A DNA stretch of 64,000 nucleotides from Lamellibrachia columna (lineage: Eukaryota > Annelida > Polychaeta > Sabellida > Siboglinidae), in the NCBI GenBank assembly GCA_963662155.1, contig OY759274.1, positions 19,177,060 through 19,241,059 on the forward strand, given 5' to 3'. This document shows, in pieces, positions 32,920 to 47,379 of the stretch. The notes under the pieces were generated by a model. The model was not told the origin of the DNA and did not search any database. It was given only the letters and a program-made list of their open reading frames with translations. A program made the position numbers and the translations under genes. The number at the start of each line of letters is the position of its first letter. Position 1 is the first letter of the stretch.

Positions 32920-35900
32920 TGGAAAGACGGTGGGTTGTTTGGAGAAAGACGGTGTGTTGTTAGGGGAAAGACTGTGTGTTGTTTGGGGAAAGACGGTGTG
33001 TTGTTTGAGGAAAGACGGTGGATTGTTTGGGGAAAGACGGTGTGTTGTTTGGGGAAAGACGGTGTGTTGTTTGGGGAAAGACGGTGGGTTGTTTGGGGAA
33101 AGACGGTGGGTTGCTTGGGGAAAGACGGTGTGTTGTTAGGGGAAAGACGGGGTGTTGTTTGGGGAAAGACGGTGGGTTGTTTGGGGAAAGACGGTGGGTT
33201 GCTTGGGGAAAGACGGTGTGTTGTTAGGGGAAAGACGGTGTGTTGTTTGGGAAAAGACGGTGGGTTGTTTGGGGAAAGACGGTGGGTTGTTTGGGGGAAA
33301 GACGGTGTGTTGTTAGGGGAAAGACGGGGTGTTGTTTGGGAAAAGACGGTGGGTTGTTTGGGGAAAGACGGTGGGTTGTTTGGGGGAAAGACGGTGTGTT
33401 GTTAGGGGAAAGACGGTGTGTTGTTTGGGGAAAGACGGTGGTTTGTTTGGGAAAGACGGTGGGTTGTTTTGGGAAAGACGGTGTGTTGTTTGGGGAAAGA
33501 CGGTGGGTTGTTTTGGGAAAGACGGTGGGTTGTTTGGGGAAAGACGGTGTGTTGTTAGGGGAAAGACGGTGTGTTGTTTGGGGAAAGACGGTGGTTTGTT
33601 TGGGAAAGACGGTGGGTTGTTTGGGGAAAGACGGTGGGTTGTTTGGGGAAAGACGGTGTGTTGTTTGGGGAAAGACGGTGGATTGTTTGGGGAAAGACGG
33701 TGTGTTGTTTGGGGAAAGACGGTGAGTTGTTTGGGGAAAGACGGTGGGTTGTTTATGGAAAGACGGTGGGTTGCTTGGGGAAAGACGGTGTGTTGTTAGG
33801 AGAAAGACGGTGTGTTGTTTGGGAAAAGACGGTGGGTTGTTTGGGGAAAGACGGTGGGTTGTTTGGGGAAAGACGGTGTGTTGTTAGGGGAAAGACGGTG
33901 TGTTGTTTGGGGAAAGACGGTGGTTTGTTTGGGAAAGACGGTGGGTTGTTTGGGGAAAGACGGTGTGTTGTTTGGGGAAAGACGGTGGGTTGTTAGGGGA
34001 AAGACGGTGGGTTGTTTGGGGAAAGACGGTGGGTTGTTTGGGGAAAGACGGTGTGTTGTTTGGGGAAAGACGGTGGGTTGTTTGGGGAAAGACGGTGGGT
34101 TGCTTGGGGAAAGACGGTGTGTTGTTAGGGGAAAGACGGTGTGTTGTTTGGGGAAAGACGGTGGGTTGTTTGGGAAAAGACGGTGGGTTGTTTGGGGAAA
34201 GACGGTGGGTTGTTTGGGGAAAGACGGTGTGTTGTTAGGGGAAAGACGGTGTGTTGTTTGGGGAAAGACGGTGGTTTGTTTGGGAAAGACGGTGGGTTGT
34301 TTGGGGAAAGACGGTGTGTTGTTTTGGGGAAAGACGGTGGGTTGTTTTGGGAAAGACGGTGGGTTGTTTGGGGAAAGACGGTGTGTTGTTAGGGGAAAGA
34401 CGGTGTGTTGTTTGGGAAAAGACGGTGGGTTGTTTGGGGAAAGACGGTGGATTGTTTGGGGAATGACGGTGTGTTGTTTGGGGAAAGACGGTGTGTTGTT
34501 TGGGGAAAACGGTGTTTTGTTTGGGAAAGACGGTGTGTTATTTGGGGAAAGCGGTGGGTTGTTTGGGGAAAGACGGTGGGTTGTTTATGGAAAGACGGTG
34601 GGTTGCTTGGGGAAAGACGGTGTGTTGTTAGGGGAAAGACGGTGTGTTGTTTGGGGAAAGACGGTGGTTTGTTTGGGAAAGACGGTGGGTTGTTTGGGGA
34701 AAGACGGTGTGTTGTTTGGGGAAAGACGGTGGGTTGTTAGGGGAAAGACGGTGGGTTGTTTGGGGAAAGACGGTGGGTTGTTTGGGGAAAGACGGTGTGT
34801 TGTTTGGGGAAAGACGGTGGGTTGTTTGGGGAAAGACGGTGGGTTGCTTGGGGAAAGACGGTGTGTTGTTAGGGGAAAGACGGTGTGTTGTTTGGGGAAA
34901 GACGGTGGGTTGTTTGGGAAAAGACGGTGGGTTGTTTGGGGAAAGACGGTGGGTTGTTTGGGGAAAGACGGTGTGTTGTTAGGGGAAAGACGGTGTGTTG
35001 TTTGGGGAAAGACGGTGGTTTGTTTGGGAAAGACGGTGGGTTGTTTGGGGAAAGACGGTGTGTTGTTTTGGGGAAAGACGGTGGGTTGTTTTGGGAAAGA
35101 CGGTGGGTTGTTTGGGGAAAGACGGTGTGTTGTTAGGGGAAAGACGGTGTGTTGTTTGGGAAAAGACGGTGGGTTGTTTGGGGAAAGACGGTGGATTGTT
35201 TGGGGAATGACGGTGTGTTGTTTGGGGAAAAACGGTGTGTTGTTTGGGGAAAACGGTGTTTTGTTTGGGAAAGACGGTGTGTTATTTGGGGAAAGCGGTG
35301 GGTTGTTTGGGGAAAGACGGTGGGTTGTTTATGGAAAGACGGTGGGTTGCTTGGGGAAAGACGGTGTGTTGTTAGAAGAAAGACGGTGTGTTGTTTGGGA
35401 AAAGACGGTGGGTTGTTTGGGGAAAGACGGTGGGTTGTTTGGGGAAAGACGGTGTGTTGTTAGGGGAAAGACGGTGTGTTGTTTGGGGAAAGACGGTGAG
35501 TTGTTTGGGGAAAGACGGTGGGTTGTTTATGGAAAGACGGTGGGTTGCTTGGGGAAAGACGGTGTGTTGTTAGGAGAAAGACGGTGTGTTGTTTGGGAAA
35601 AGACGGTGGGTTGTTTGGGGAAAGACGGTGTGTTGTTTGGGGAAAGACGGTGGTTTGTTTGGGAAAGACGGTGGGTTGTTTGGGGAAAGACGGTGTGTTG
35701 TTTGGGGAAAGACGGTGGGTTGTTAGGGGAAAGACGGTGGGTTGTTTGGGGAAAGACGGTGGGTTGGGTTGTTTGAGGAAAGACGGTGTGTTGTTTGGGA
35801 AAAGACGGTGGGTTGTTTGGGGAAAGACAGTGTGTTGTTAGGGGAAATACGGTGTGTTGTTTGGGGGAAAGACGGTGGATTGTTTGGGGAAAGACGGTGT

Positions 35901-38900
35901 GTTGTTTGGGGAAAGACGGTGGGTTGTTTGGGGAAAGACGGTGGGTTGCTTGGGGAAAGACGGTGTGTTGTTAGGGGAAAGACGGTGTGTTGTTTGGGGA
36001 AAGACGGTGGGTTGTTTGGGAAAAGACGGTGGGTTGTTTGGGGAAAGACGGTGGGTTGTTTGGGGAAAGACGGTGTGTTGTTAGGGGAAAGACGGTGTGT
36101 TGTTTGGGGAAAAACGGTGGTTTGTTTGGGAAAGACGGTGGGTTGTTTTGGGAAAGACGGTGTGTTGTTTGGGGAAAGACGGTGGGTTGTTTTGGGAAAG
36201 ACGGTGGGTTGTTTGGGGAAAGACGGTGTGTTGTTAGGGGAAAGACGGTGTGTTGTTTGGGGAAAGACGGTGGATTGTTTGGGAAAGACGGTGGGTTGTT
36301 TGGGGAAAGACGGTGGGTTGTTTGGGGAAAGACGGTGTGTTGTTTGGGGAAAGACGGTGGATTGTTTGGGGAAAGACGGTGTGTTGTTTGGGGAAAGACG
36401 GTGAGTTGTTTGGGGAAAGACGGTGGGTTGTTTATGGAAAGACGGTGGGTTGCTTGGGGAAAGACGGTGTGTTGTTAGGAGAAAGACGGTGTGTTGTTTG
36501 GGAAAAGACGGTGGGTTGTTTGGGGAAAGACGGTGGGTTGTTTGGGGAAAGACGGTGTGTTGTTAGGGGAAAGACGGTGTGTTGTTTGGGGAAAGACGGT
36601 GGTTTGTTTGGGAAAGACGGTGGGTTGTTTGGGGAAAGACGGTGTGTTGTTTGGGGAAAGACGGTGGGTTGTTAGGGGAAAGACGGTGGGTTGTTTGGGG
36701 AAAGACGGTGGGTTGTTTGGGGAAAGACGGTGTGTTGTTTGGGGAAAGACGGTGGGTTGTTTGGGGAAAGACGGTGGGTTGCTTGGGGAAAGACGGTGTG
36801 TTGTTAGGGGAAAGACGGTGTGTTGTTTGGGGAAAGACGGTGGGTTGTTTGGGAAAAGACGGTGGGTTGTTTGGGGAAAGACGGTGGGTTGTTTGGGGAA
36901 AGACGGTGTGTTGTTAGGGGAAAGACGGTGTGTTGTTTGGGGAAAGACGGTGGTTTGTTTGGGAAAGACGGTGGGTTGTTTGGGGAAAGACGGTGTGTTG
37001 TTTTGGGGAAAGACGGTGGGTTGTTTTGGGAAAGACGGTGGGTTGTTTGGGGAAAGACGGTGTGTTGTTAGGGGAAAGACGGTGGATTGTTTGGGAAAAG
37101 ACGGTGGGTTGTTTGGGGAAAGACGGTGGATTGTTTGGGGAATGACGGTGTGTTGTTTGGGGAAAGACGGTGTGTTGTTTGGGGAAAACGGTGTTTTGTT
37201 TGGGAAAGACGGTGTGTTATTTGGGGAAAGCGGTGGGTTGTTTAGGGAAAGACGGTGGGTTGTTTATGGAAAGACGGTGGGTTGCTTGGGGAAAGACGGT
37301 GTGTTGTTAGGGGAAAGACGGTGTGTTGTTTGGGGAAAGACGGTGGTTTGTTTGGGAAAGACGGTGGGTTGTTTGGGGAAAGACGGTGTGTTGTTTGGGG
37401 AAAGACGGTGGGTTGTTAGGGGAAAGACGGTGGGTTGTTTGGGGAAAGACGGTGGGTTGTTTGGGGAAAGACGGTGTGTTGTTTGGGGAAAGACGGTGGG
37501 TTGTTTGGGGAAAGACGGTGGGTTGCTTGGGGAAAGACGGTGTGTTGTTAGGGGAAAGACGGTGTGTTGTTTGGGGAAAGACGGTGGGTTGTTTGGGAAA
37601 AGACGGTGGGTTGTTTGGGGAAAGACGGTGGGTTGTTTGGGGAAAGACGGTGTGTTGTTAGGGGAAAGACGGTGTGTTGTTTGGGGAAAGACGGTGGTTT
37701 GTTTGGGAAAGACGGTGGGTTGTTTGGGGAAAGACGGTGTGTTGTTTTGGGGAAAGACGGTGGGTTGTTTTGGGAAAGACGGTGGGTTGTTTGGGGAAAG
37801 ACGGTGTGTTGTTAGGGGAAAGACGGTGTGTTGTTTGGGAAAAGACGGTGGGTTGTTTGGGGAAAGACGGTGGATTGTTTGGGGAATGACGGTGTGTTGT
37901 TTGGGGAAAAACGGTGTGTTGTTTGGGGAAAACGGTGTTTTGTTTGGGAAAGACGGTGTGTTATTTGGGGAAAGCGGTGGGTTGTTTGGGGAAAGACGGT
38001 GGGTTGTTTATGGAAAGACGGTGGGTTGCTTGGGGAAAGACGGTGTGTTGTTAGAAGAAAGACGGTGTGTTGTTTGGGAAAAGACGGTGGGTTGTTTGGG
38101 GAAAGACGGTGGGTTGTTTGGGGGAAAGACGGTGTGTTGTTAGGGGAAAGACGGTGTGTTGTTTGGGGAAAGACGGTGGTTTGTTTGGGAAAGACGGTGG
38201 GTTGTTTTGGGAAAGACGGTGTGTTGTTTGGGGAAAGACGGTGGGTTGTTTTGGGAAAGACGGTGGTTTGTTTGGGGAAAGACGGTGTGTTGTTAGGGGA
38301 AAGACGGTGTGTTGTTTGGGGAAAGACGGTGGTTTGTTTGGGAAAGACGGTGGGTTGTTTGGGGAAAGACGGTGGGTTGTTTGGGGAAAGACGGTGTGTT
38401 GTTTGGGGAAAGACGGTGGATTGTTTGGGGAAAGACGGTGTGTTGTTTGGGGAAAGACGGTGAGTTGTTTGGGGAAAGACGGTGGGTTGTTTATGGAAAG
38501 ACGGTGGGTTGCTTGGGGAAAGACGGTGTGTTGTTAGGAGAAAGACGGTGTGTTGTTTGGGAAAAGACGGTGGGTTGTTTGGGGAAAGACGGTGGGTTGT
38601 TTGGGGAAAGACGGTGTGTTGTTAGGGGAAAGACGGTGTGTTGTTTGGGGAAAGACGGTGGTTTGTTTGGGAAAGACGGTGGGTTGTTTGGGGAAAGACG
38701 GTGTGTTGTTTGGGGAAAGACGGTGGGTTGTTAGGGGAAAGACGGTGGGTTGTTTGGGGAAAGACGGTGGGTTGTTTGGGGAAAGACGGTGTGTTGTTTG
38801 GGGAAAGACGGTGGGTTGTTTGGGGAAAGACGGTGGGTTGCTTGGGGAAAGACGGTGTGTTGTTAGGGGAAAGACGGTGTGTTGTTTGGGGAAAGACGGT

Positions 38901-41900
38901 GGGTTGTTTGGGAAAAGACGGTGGGTTGTTTGGGGAAAGACGGTGGGTTGTTTGGGGAAAGACGGTGTGTTGTTAGGGGAAAGACGGTGTGTTGTTTGGG
39001 GAAAGACGGTGGTTTGTTTGGGAAAGACGGTGGGTTGTTTGGGGAAAGACGGTGTGTTGTTTTGGGGAAAGACGGTGGGTTGTTTTGGGAAAGACGGTGG
39101 GTTGTTTGGGGAAAGACGGTGTGTTGTTAGGGGAAAGACGGTGTGTTGTTTGGGAAAAGACGGTGGGTTGTTTGGGGAAAGACGGTGGATTGTTTGGGGA
39201 ATGACGGTGTGTTGTTTGGGGAAAGACGGTGTGTTGTTTGGGGAAAACGGTGTTTTGTTTGGGAAAGACGGTGTGTTATTTGGGGAAAGCGGTGGGTTGT
39301 TTGGGGAAAGACGGTGGGTTGTTTATGGAAAGACGGTGGGTTGCTTGGGGAAAGACGGTGTGTTGTTAGGGGAAAGACGGTGTGTTGTTTGGGGAAAGAC
39401 GGTGGTTTGTTTGGGAAAGACGGTGGGTTGTTTGGGGAAAGACGGTGTGTTGTTTGGGGAAAGACGGTGGGTTGTTAGGGGAAAGACGGTGGGTTGTTTG
39501 GGGAAAGACGGTGGGTTGTTTGGGGAAAGACGGTGTGTTGTTTGGGGAAAGACGGTGGGTTGTTTGGGGAAAGACGGTGGGTTGCTTGGGGAAAGACGGT
39601 GTGTTGTTAGGGGAAAGACGGTGTGTTGTTTGGGGAAAGACGGTGGGTTGTTTGGGAAAAGACGGTGGGTTGTTTGGGGAAAGACGGTGGGTTGTTTGGG
39701 GAAAGACGGTGTGTTGTTAGGGGAAAGACGGTGTGTTGTTTGGGGAAAGACGGTGGTTTGTTTGGGAAAGACGGTGGGTTGTTTGGGGAAAGACGGTGTG
39801 TTGTTTTGGGGAAAGACGGTGGGTTGTTTTGGGAAAGACGGTGGGTTGTTTGGGGAAAGACGGTGTGTTGTTAGGGGAAAGACGGTGTGTTGTTTGGGAA
39901 AAGACGGTGGGTTGTTTGGGGAAAGACGGTGGATTGTTTGGGGAATGACGGTGTGTTGTTTGGGGAAAAACGGTGTGTTGTTTGGGGAAAACGGTGTTTT
40001 GTTTGGGAAAGACGGTGTGTTATTTGGGGAAAGCGGTGGGTTGTTTGGGGAAAGACGGTGGGTTGTTTATGGAAAGACGGTGGGTTGCTTGGGGAAAGAC
40101 GGTGTGTTGTTAGAAGAAAGACGGTGTGTTGTTTGGGAAAAGACGGTGGGTTGTTTGGGGAAAGACGGTGGGTTGTTTGGGGAAAGACGGTGTGTTGTTA
40201 GGGGAAAGACGGTGTGTTGTTTGGGGAAAGACGGTGAGTTGTTTGGGGAAAGACGGTGGGTTGTTTATGGAAAGACGGTGGGTTGCTTGGGGAAAGACGG
40301 TGTGTTGTTAGGAGAAAGACGGTGTGTTGTTTGGGAAAAGACGGTGGGTTGTTTGGGGAAAGACGGTGTGTTGTTTGGGGAAAGACGGTGGTTTGTTTGG
40401 GAAAGACGGTGGGTTGTTTGGGGAAAGACGGTGTGTTGTTTGGGGAAAGACGGTGGGTTGTTAGGGGAAAGACGGTGGGTTGTTTGGGGAAAGACGGTGG
40501 GTTGGGTTGTTTGAGGAAAGACGGTGTGTTGTTTGGGAAAAGACGGTGGGTTGTTTGGGGAAAGACAGTGTGTTGTTAGGGGAAATACGGTGTGTTGTTT
40601 GGGGGAAAGACGGTGGATTGTTTGGGGAAAGACGGTGTGTTGTTTGGGGAAAGACGGTGGGTTGTTTGGGGAAAGACGGTGGGTTGCTTGGGGAAAGACG
40701 GTGTGTTGTTAGGGGAAAGACGGTGTGTTGTTTGGGGAAAGACGGTGGGTTGTTTGGGGAAAGACGGTGGGTTGTTTGGGGAAAGACGGTGTGTTGTTAG
40801 GGGAAAGACGGTGTGTTGTTTGGGGAAAGACGGTGGTTTGTTTGGGAAAGACGGTGGGTTGTTTGGGGAAAGACGGTGTGTTGTTTTGGGGAAAGACGGT
40901 GGGTTGTTTTGGGAAAGACGGTGGGTTGTTTGGGGAAAGACGGTGTGTTGTTAGGGAAAAGACGGTGTGTTGTTTGGGAAAAGACGGTGGGTTGTTTGGG
41001 GAAAGACGGTGGATTGTTTGGGGAATGACGGTGTGTTGTTTGGGGAAAGACGGTGTGTTGTTAGGGGAAAGACGGTGTGTTGTTTGGGGAAAGACGGTGG
41101 GTTGTTTGGAGAAAGACGGTGGGTTGTTTATGGAAAGACGGTGGGTTGCTTGGGGAAAGACGGTGTGTTGTTAGGAGAAAGACGGTGTGTTGTTTGGGAA
41201 AAGACGGTGGGTTGTTTGGGGAAAGACGGTGGGTTGTTTGGGGAAAGACGGTGTGTTGTTAGGGGAAAGACGGTGTGTTGTTTGGGGAAAGACGGTGGGT
41301 TGTTTGGGGAAAGACGGTGTGTTGTTTGGGGAAAGACGGTGGGTTGTTTTGGGAAAGACGGTGGGTTGTTAGGGGAAAGACGGTGGGTTGTTTGGGGAAA
41401 GATGGCGGGTTGTTTGGGGAAAGACGGCGGGTTGTTTGGGGAAAGACGGTGGGTTGTTTGGGGAAAGACGGTGGGTTGGGTTGTTTGAGGAAAGACGGTG
41501 TGTTGTTTGGGAAAAGACGGTGGGTTGTTTAGGGAAAGACGGTGGGTTGTTTGAGGAAAGACGGTGTGTTGTTTGGGGAAAGACGGTGGATTGTTTGGGG
41601 AAAGACGGTGTGTTGTTAGGGGAAAGACGGTGTGTTGTTAGTGGAAAGACGGTGGTTTGTTTGGGAAAGACGGTGGGTTGTTTGGGGAAAGACGGTGTGT
41701 TGTTTGGGGAAAACGGTGTTTTGTTTGGGAAAGACGGTGTGTTATTTGGGGAAAGCGGTGGGTTGTTTGGGGAAAGACGGTGGGTTGTTTATGGAAAGAC
41801 GGTGGGTTGCTTGGGGAAAGACGGTGTGTTGTTAGGGGAAAGACGGTGTGTTGTTTGGGAAAAGACGGTGGGTTGTTTGGGGAAAGACGGTGTGTTGTTA

Positions 41901-44589
41901 GGGGAAAGACGGTGTGTTGTTTGGGGAAAGTCGGTGGTTTGCTTGGGAAAGACGGTGGGTTGTTTGGGAAAGACGGTGTTTTGTTTGGGGAAAGACGGTG
42001 GGTTGTTTGGGGAAAGACGGTGTGTTGTTTGGGGAAAGACGGTGGTTTGTTTGTGAAAGACGGTGGGTTGTTAGGGGAAAGACGGTGGGTTGTTTTAGGG
42101 AAAGACGGTGGGTTGTTAGGGGAAAGACGGTGGGTTGTTTGGGGAAAGATGGTGGGTTATTTGGGGAAAGACGGCGGGTTCTTTGGGGAAAGACGGTGGG
42201 TTGGGTTGTTTGAGGAAAGACGGTGGGTTGGGTTGTTTGAGGAAAGACGGTGTGTTGTTTGGGAAAAGACGGTGGGTTGTTTGGGGAAAGACGGTGGGTT
42301 GTTTGGGAAAGACGGTGTTTTGTTTGGGGAAAGACGGTGTGTTGTTTGGGGAAAGACGGTGGTTTGTTTGGGAAAGACGGTGGGTTGTTTGGGGAAAGAC
42401 GGTGTGTTGTTTGGGGAAAGACGGTGGGTTGTTTTGGGAAAGACGGTGGGTTGTTTGGGGAAAGACGGTGTGTTGTTAAGGGAAAGACGGTGTGTTGTTT
42501 GGGGAAAGACGGTGGTTTGTTTGGGAAAGACGGTGGGTTGTTTGGGAATAGACGGTGGGTTGTTTGGGGAAAGACGGTGTGTTGTTTGGGGAAAGACGGT
42601 GGATTGTTTGGGGAAAGACGGTGTGTTGTTTGGGGAAAAGACGGTGGGTTGTTAGGGGAAAGACGGTGTGTTGTTAGGAGAAAGACGGTGTGTTGTTTGG
42701 GAAAAGACGGTGGGTTGTTTGGGGAAACACGGTGGGTTGTTTGGGGAAAGACGGTGTGTTGTTAGGGGAAAGACGGTGTGTTGTTTGAGGAAAGACGGTG
42801 TGTTGTTTGGGGAAAGACGGTGGGTTGTTTTGGGAAAGACGGTGGGTTGTTAGGGGAAAGACGGTGGGTTGTTTGGGGAAAGATGGTGGGTTATTTGGGG
42901 AAAGACGGCGGGTTGTTTGGGGAAAGACGGTGGGTTGTTTGGGGAAAGACGGTGGGTTGGGTTGTTTGAGGAAAGACGGTGTGTTGTTTGGGAAAAGACT
43001 GTGGGTTGTTTAGGGAAAGACGGTGGGTTTTTTGAGGAAAGACGGTGTGTTGTTTGGGAAAAGACGGTGGGTTGTTTGGGGAAAGACAGTGTGTTGTTAG
43101 GGGAAAGACGGTGTGTTGTTTGGGGAAAGACGGTGGATTGTTTGGGGAAAGACGGTGTGTTGTTAGGGGAAAGACGGTGTGTTGTTTGGGGAAAGACGGT
43201 GTGTTGTTAGTGGAAAGACGGTGTGTTGTTTGGGGAAAGACGGTGGTTTGTTTGGGAAAGACGGTGGGTTGTTTGGGGAAAGACGGTGTGTTGTTTGGGG
43301 AAAACGGTGTTTTGTTTGGGAAAGACGGTGTGTTATTTGGGGAAAGACGGTGGGTTGTTTGGGGAAAGACGGTGGGTTGCTTGGGGAAAGACGGTGTGTT
43401 GTTAGGGGAAAGACGGTGTGTTGTTTGGGAAAAGAAGTGTGGGTTGTTTGGGGAAAGACGGTGTGTTGTTTGGGGAAAGACGGTGGTTTGTTTGGGAAAG
43501 ACGGTGGGTTGTTTGGGAAAGACGGTGTGTTGTTTGGGGAAAGACGGTGTGTTGTTAGGGGAAAGACGGTGGGTTGTTTGGGGAAAGACGGTGTGTTGTT
43601 AGGGGAAAGACGGTGGGTTGTTAGTGGAACGACGGTGTGTTGTTTGGGGAAAGACGGTGGTTTGTTTGGGGAAAAACGGTGTGTTGTTTGGGGAAAGACG
43701 GTGGGTTGTTAGGGGAAAGACGGTGGGTTGTTAGGGGAAAGACGGTGGGTTGTTTGGGGAAAGACGGCGGGTTATTTGGGGAAAGACGGTGGGTTGTTTG
43801 GGGAAAGACGGTGGGTTGTTAGTGGAAAGACGGTGGGTTGTTTAGGGAAAGACGGTGGGTTTTTTGAGGAAAGACGGTGTGTTGTTTGGGAAAAGACGGT
43901 GGGTTGTTTGGGGAAAGACAGTGTGTTGTTAGGGGAAAGACATTGTGTTGTTTGGGGAAAGACGGTGGATTGTTTGGGGAAAGACGGTGTGTTGTTAGGG
44001 GAAAGACGGTGTGTTGTTTGGGGAAAGACGGCGTGTTGTTTGGGGAAAGACGGCGGGTTGTTTGGGGAAAGACGGTGGGTTGTTTGGGGAAAGACGGTGG
44101 GTTGTTAGTGGAAAGACGGTGGGTTGTTTAGGGAAAGACGGTGTTTTGTTTGGGAAAGACGGTGTGTTGTTTGGGGAAAGACGGTGGGTTGTTTGGGGAA
44201 AGACGGTGTGTTGTTAGTGGAAAGACGGTGTGTTGTTTGGGAAAGACGGTGTGTTGTTTGGGGAAAGACGGTGGGTTGTTTGGGAAAGACGGTGTGTTGT
44301 TATGGGAAAGACGGTGTGTTGTTATGGGAAAGACGGTGTGTTGTTTGGGGAAAGACGGTGGGTTGTTTGGGGAAAGATGGTGTGTTGTTAGTGGAAAGAC
44401 AGTGGGTTGTTTAGGGAAAGACGATGTGTTGTTTGGGGAAAGACGGTGGGTTGTTTGGGGAAAGACGGTGTGTTGTTAGGGGAAAGATGGTGTGTTGTTT
44501 GGGGAAAGACGGTGTGTTGTTAGGGGAAAGACAGTGTGTTGTTTGGGGAAAGACGGTGTGTAGTTTGGAGAAAGACGGTGTGTTGTTTG

Positions 44590-45148
44590 GGGAAACCGTT
44601 ATTTTGATTGGGGAAACCGTTATGTTGATTGGGGAAGACGCTTTGTTAATTGGCAAAGACGTCATGTTGATTGGGGAAAGACGTTATGCTGATTGGGGAA
44701 AGACGCTGTGTTGATTGGGGAAATACGTCATGTTGATTGGGCAAAGACGTCATGTTGATTTGGGAAAGATGCTGTGTTGATTGGTACAGACGTCATGTTG
44801 ATTGGGGAAAGACGTCATGTTGATTGGGGAAAGACACTGTGTTGATTGGGGAAATACGTCAAGTTGATTGGGGAAAGACGCTGTGTTGATTGGGGAAATA
44901 CGTTGTGTTAATTGGGGAAAGATGTTATGTTTATTGGGGAATGACGCTGTGTTGATTGGGGAAAGACATCATGTTGATTGGGGAAAGACGTCATGTTTAT
45001 TGGGGAAAGACGCTGTGTTTATTGGGGAAATACGCTGTGTTGATTGGGGAAAGACGCTTTGTTGATTGGGGATATACGCCATGTTGATTGGGGAAACACG
45101 TTTTGTTGACTGCAGAAATACTCTATGTTTATTGGGAAAAGGCGTCCT
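44590..45148. repeat. Diverged block of the 22-bp array (first copy)
   Basis: Units change to GATTGGGGAAAGACGTCATG or CGCTGTG forms with 22-bp spacing. The block recurs 2,788 bp downstream at 47380-47936 almost base for base, down to unique strings such as CTGCAGAAATACTCTATG. Confidence 0.9.
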
Positions 45149-47379
45149 GTTGTTTGGGGAAAGACGGTGTGTTGTTTGGGGAAAGACGGTGGTTTGTTTG
45201 GGAAAGACGGTGGGTTGTTTGGGGAAAGACGGTGTGTTGTTTGGGGAAAGACGGTGGGTTGTTTTGGTAAAGACGGTGGGTTGTTTGGGGAAAGACGGTG
45301 TGTTGTTAAGGGAAAGACGGTGTGTTGTTTGGGGAAAGACGGTGGTTTGTTTGGGAAAGACGGTGGGTTGTTTGGGAAAAGACGGTGGTTTGTTTGGGAA
45401 AGACGGTGGGTTGTTTGGGGAAAGACGGTGTGTTGTTTGGGGAAAGACGGTGGATTGTTTGGGGAAAGACGGTGTGTTGTTTGGGGAAAAGACGGTGGGT
45501 TGTTTGGGGAAAGACGGTGTGTTGTTTGGGGAAAGACGGTGGATTGTTTGGGGAAAGACGGTGTGTTGTTTGGGGAAAGACGGTGTGTTGTTAGGGGAAA
45601 GACGGTGGGTTGTTTGGGGAAAGACGGTGGGTTGTTTATGGAAAGACGGTGGGTTGCTTGGGGAAAGACGGTGTGTTGTTAGGAGAAAGACGGTGTGTTG
45701 CTTGGGGAAAGACGGTGTGTTGTTAGGAGAAAGACGGTGTGTTGTTTGGGAAAAGACGGTGGGTTGTTTGGGGAAAGACGGTGGGTTGTTTGGGGAAAGA
45801 CGGTGTGTTGTTAGGGGAAAGACGGTGGTTTGTTTGGGAAAGACGGTGGGTTGTTTGGGGAAAGACGGTGTGTTGTTTGGGGAAAGACGGTGGGTTGTTT
45901 TGGGAAAGACGGTGGGTTGTTAGGGGAAAGACGGTGGGTTGTTTGGGGAAAGATGGTGGGTTATTTGGGGAAAGACGGCGGGTTGTTTGGGGAAAGACGG
46001 TGGGTTGTTTGGGGAAAGACGGTGGGTTGGGTTGTTTGAGGAAAGACGGTGTGTTGTTTGGGAAAAGACGGTGGGTTGTTTGGGAAAAGACGGTGGGTTG
46101 TTTGGGGAAAAGACGGTGGGTTGTTTGGGGAAAGACAGTGTGTTGTTAGGGGAAAGACGGTGTGTTGTTTGGGGAAAGACGGTGGATTGTTTGGGGAAAG
46201 ACGGTGTGTTGTTAGGGGAAAGACGGTGTGTTGTTTGGGGAAAGACGGTGTGTTGTTAGTGGAAAGACGGTGTGTTGTTTGGGGAAAGACGGTGGTTTGT
46301 TTGGGAAAGACGGTGGGTTGTTTGGGGAAAGACGGTGTGTTGTTTGGGGAAAACGGTGTTTTGTTTGGGAAAGACGGTGTGTTATTTGGGGAAAGACGGT
46401 GGGTTGTTTGGGGAAAGACGGTGGGTTGCTTGGGGAAAGACGGTGTGTTGTTAGGGGAAAGACGGTGTGTTGTTTGGGAAAAGACGGTGTGTTGTTTGGG
46501 GAAAGACGGTGGGTTGTTTGGGGAAAGACGGTGTGTTGTTAGGGGAAAGACGGTGTGTTGTTTGGGGAAAGACGGTGGTTTGTTTGGGAAAGACGGTGGG
46601 TTGTTTGGGGAAAGACGGTGTGTTGTTTGGGGAAAGACGGTGGGTTGTTTTGGGAAAGACGGTGGTTGTTAGGGGAAAGACGGTGGGTTGTTTGGGGAAA
46701 GACGGTGGGTTGTTTGGGGAAAAACGGTGTGTTGTCTGGGGAAAGACGGTGGGTTGTTAGGGGAAAGACGGTGGGTTGTTTGGGGAAAGATGGCGGGTTA
46801 TTTGGGGAAAGACGGTGGGTTGTTTGGGGAAAGACGGTGGGTTGTTAGTGGAAAGACGGTGGGTTGTTTGGGGAAAGACGGTGCATGGTTTGTTTGGGAA
46901 AGACGGTGGGTTGTTTGGGGAAAGACGGTGTTTTGTTTGGGAAAGACGGTGTGTTGTTTGGGGAAAGACGGTGGGTTGTTTGCTGAAAGACGGTGTGTTG
47001 TTAGTGGAAAGACGGTGTGTTGTTTGGGAAAGACGGTGTGTTGTTTGGGGAAAGACGGTGGGTTGTTTGGGAAAGACGGTGTGTTGTTATGGGAAAGACG
47101 GTGTGTTGTTATGGGAAAGACGGTGTGTTGTTTGGGGAAAGACGGTGGGTTGTTTGGGGAAAGATGGTGTGTTGTTAGTGGAAAGACAGTGGGTTGTTTA
47201 GGGAAAGACGGTGTGTTGTTTGGGGAAAGACGGTGGGTTGTTTGGGGAAAGACGGTGTGTTGTTAGGGGAAAGATTGTGTGTTGTTTGGGGAAAGACGGT
47301 GTGTTGTTAGGGGAAAGACAGTGTGTTGTTTGGGGAAAGACGGTGTGTAGTTTGGAGAAAGACGGTGTGTTGTTTGGGG

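Noticed and set aside
32930..33100. Telomere-like repeat (TTGTTTGGGG resembling TTTTGGGG)
   Set aside because: The unit is 22 bp with intervening AAAGACGGT, and the array is internal.
33812..40514. Open frames up to 654 codons (WGKTVGCLGKDGG repeats) as proteins
   Set aside because: They arise from the 22-bp period, all frames are similarly open, and there is no promoter, splice or composition evidence.
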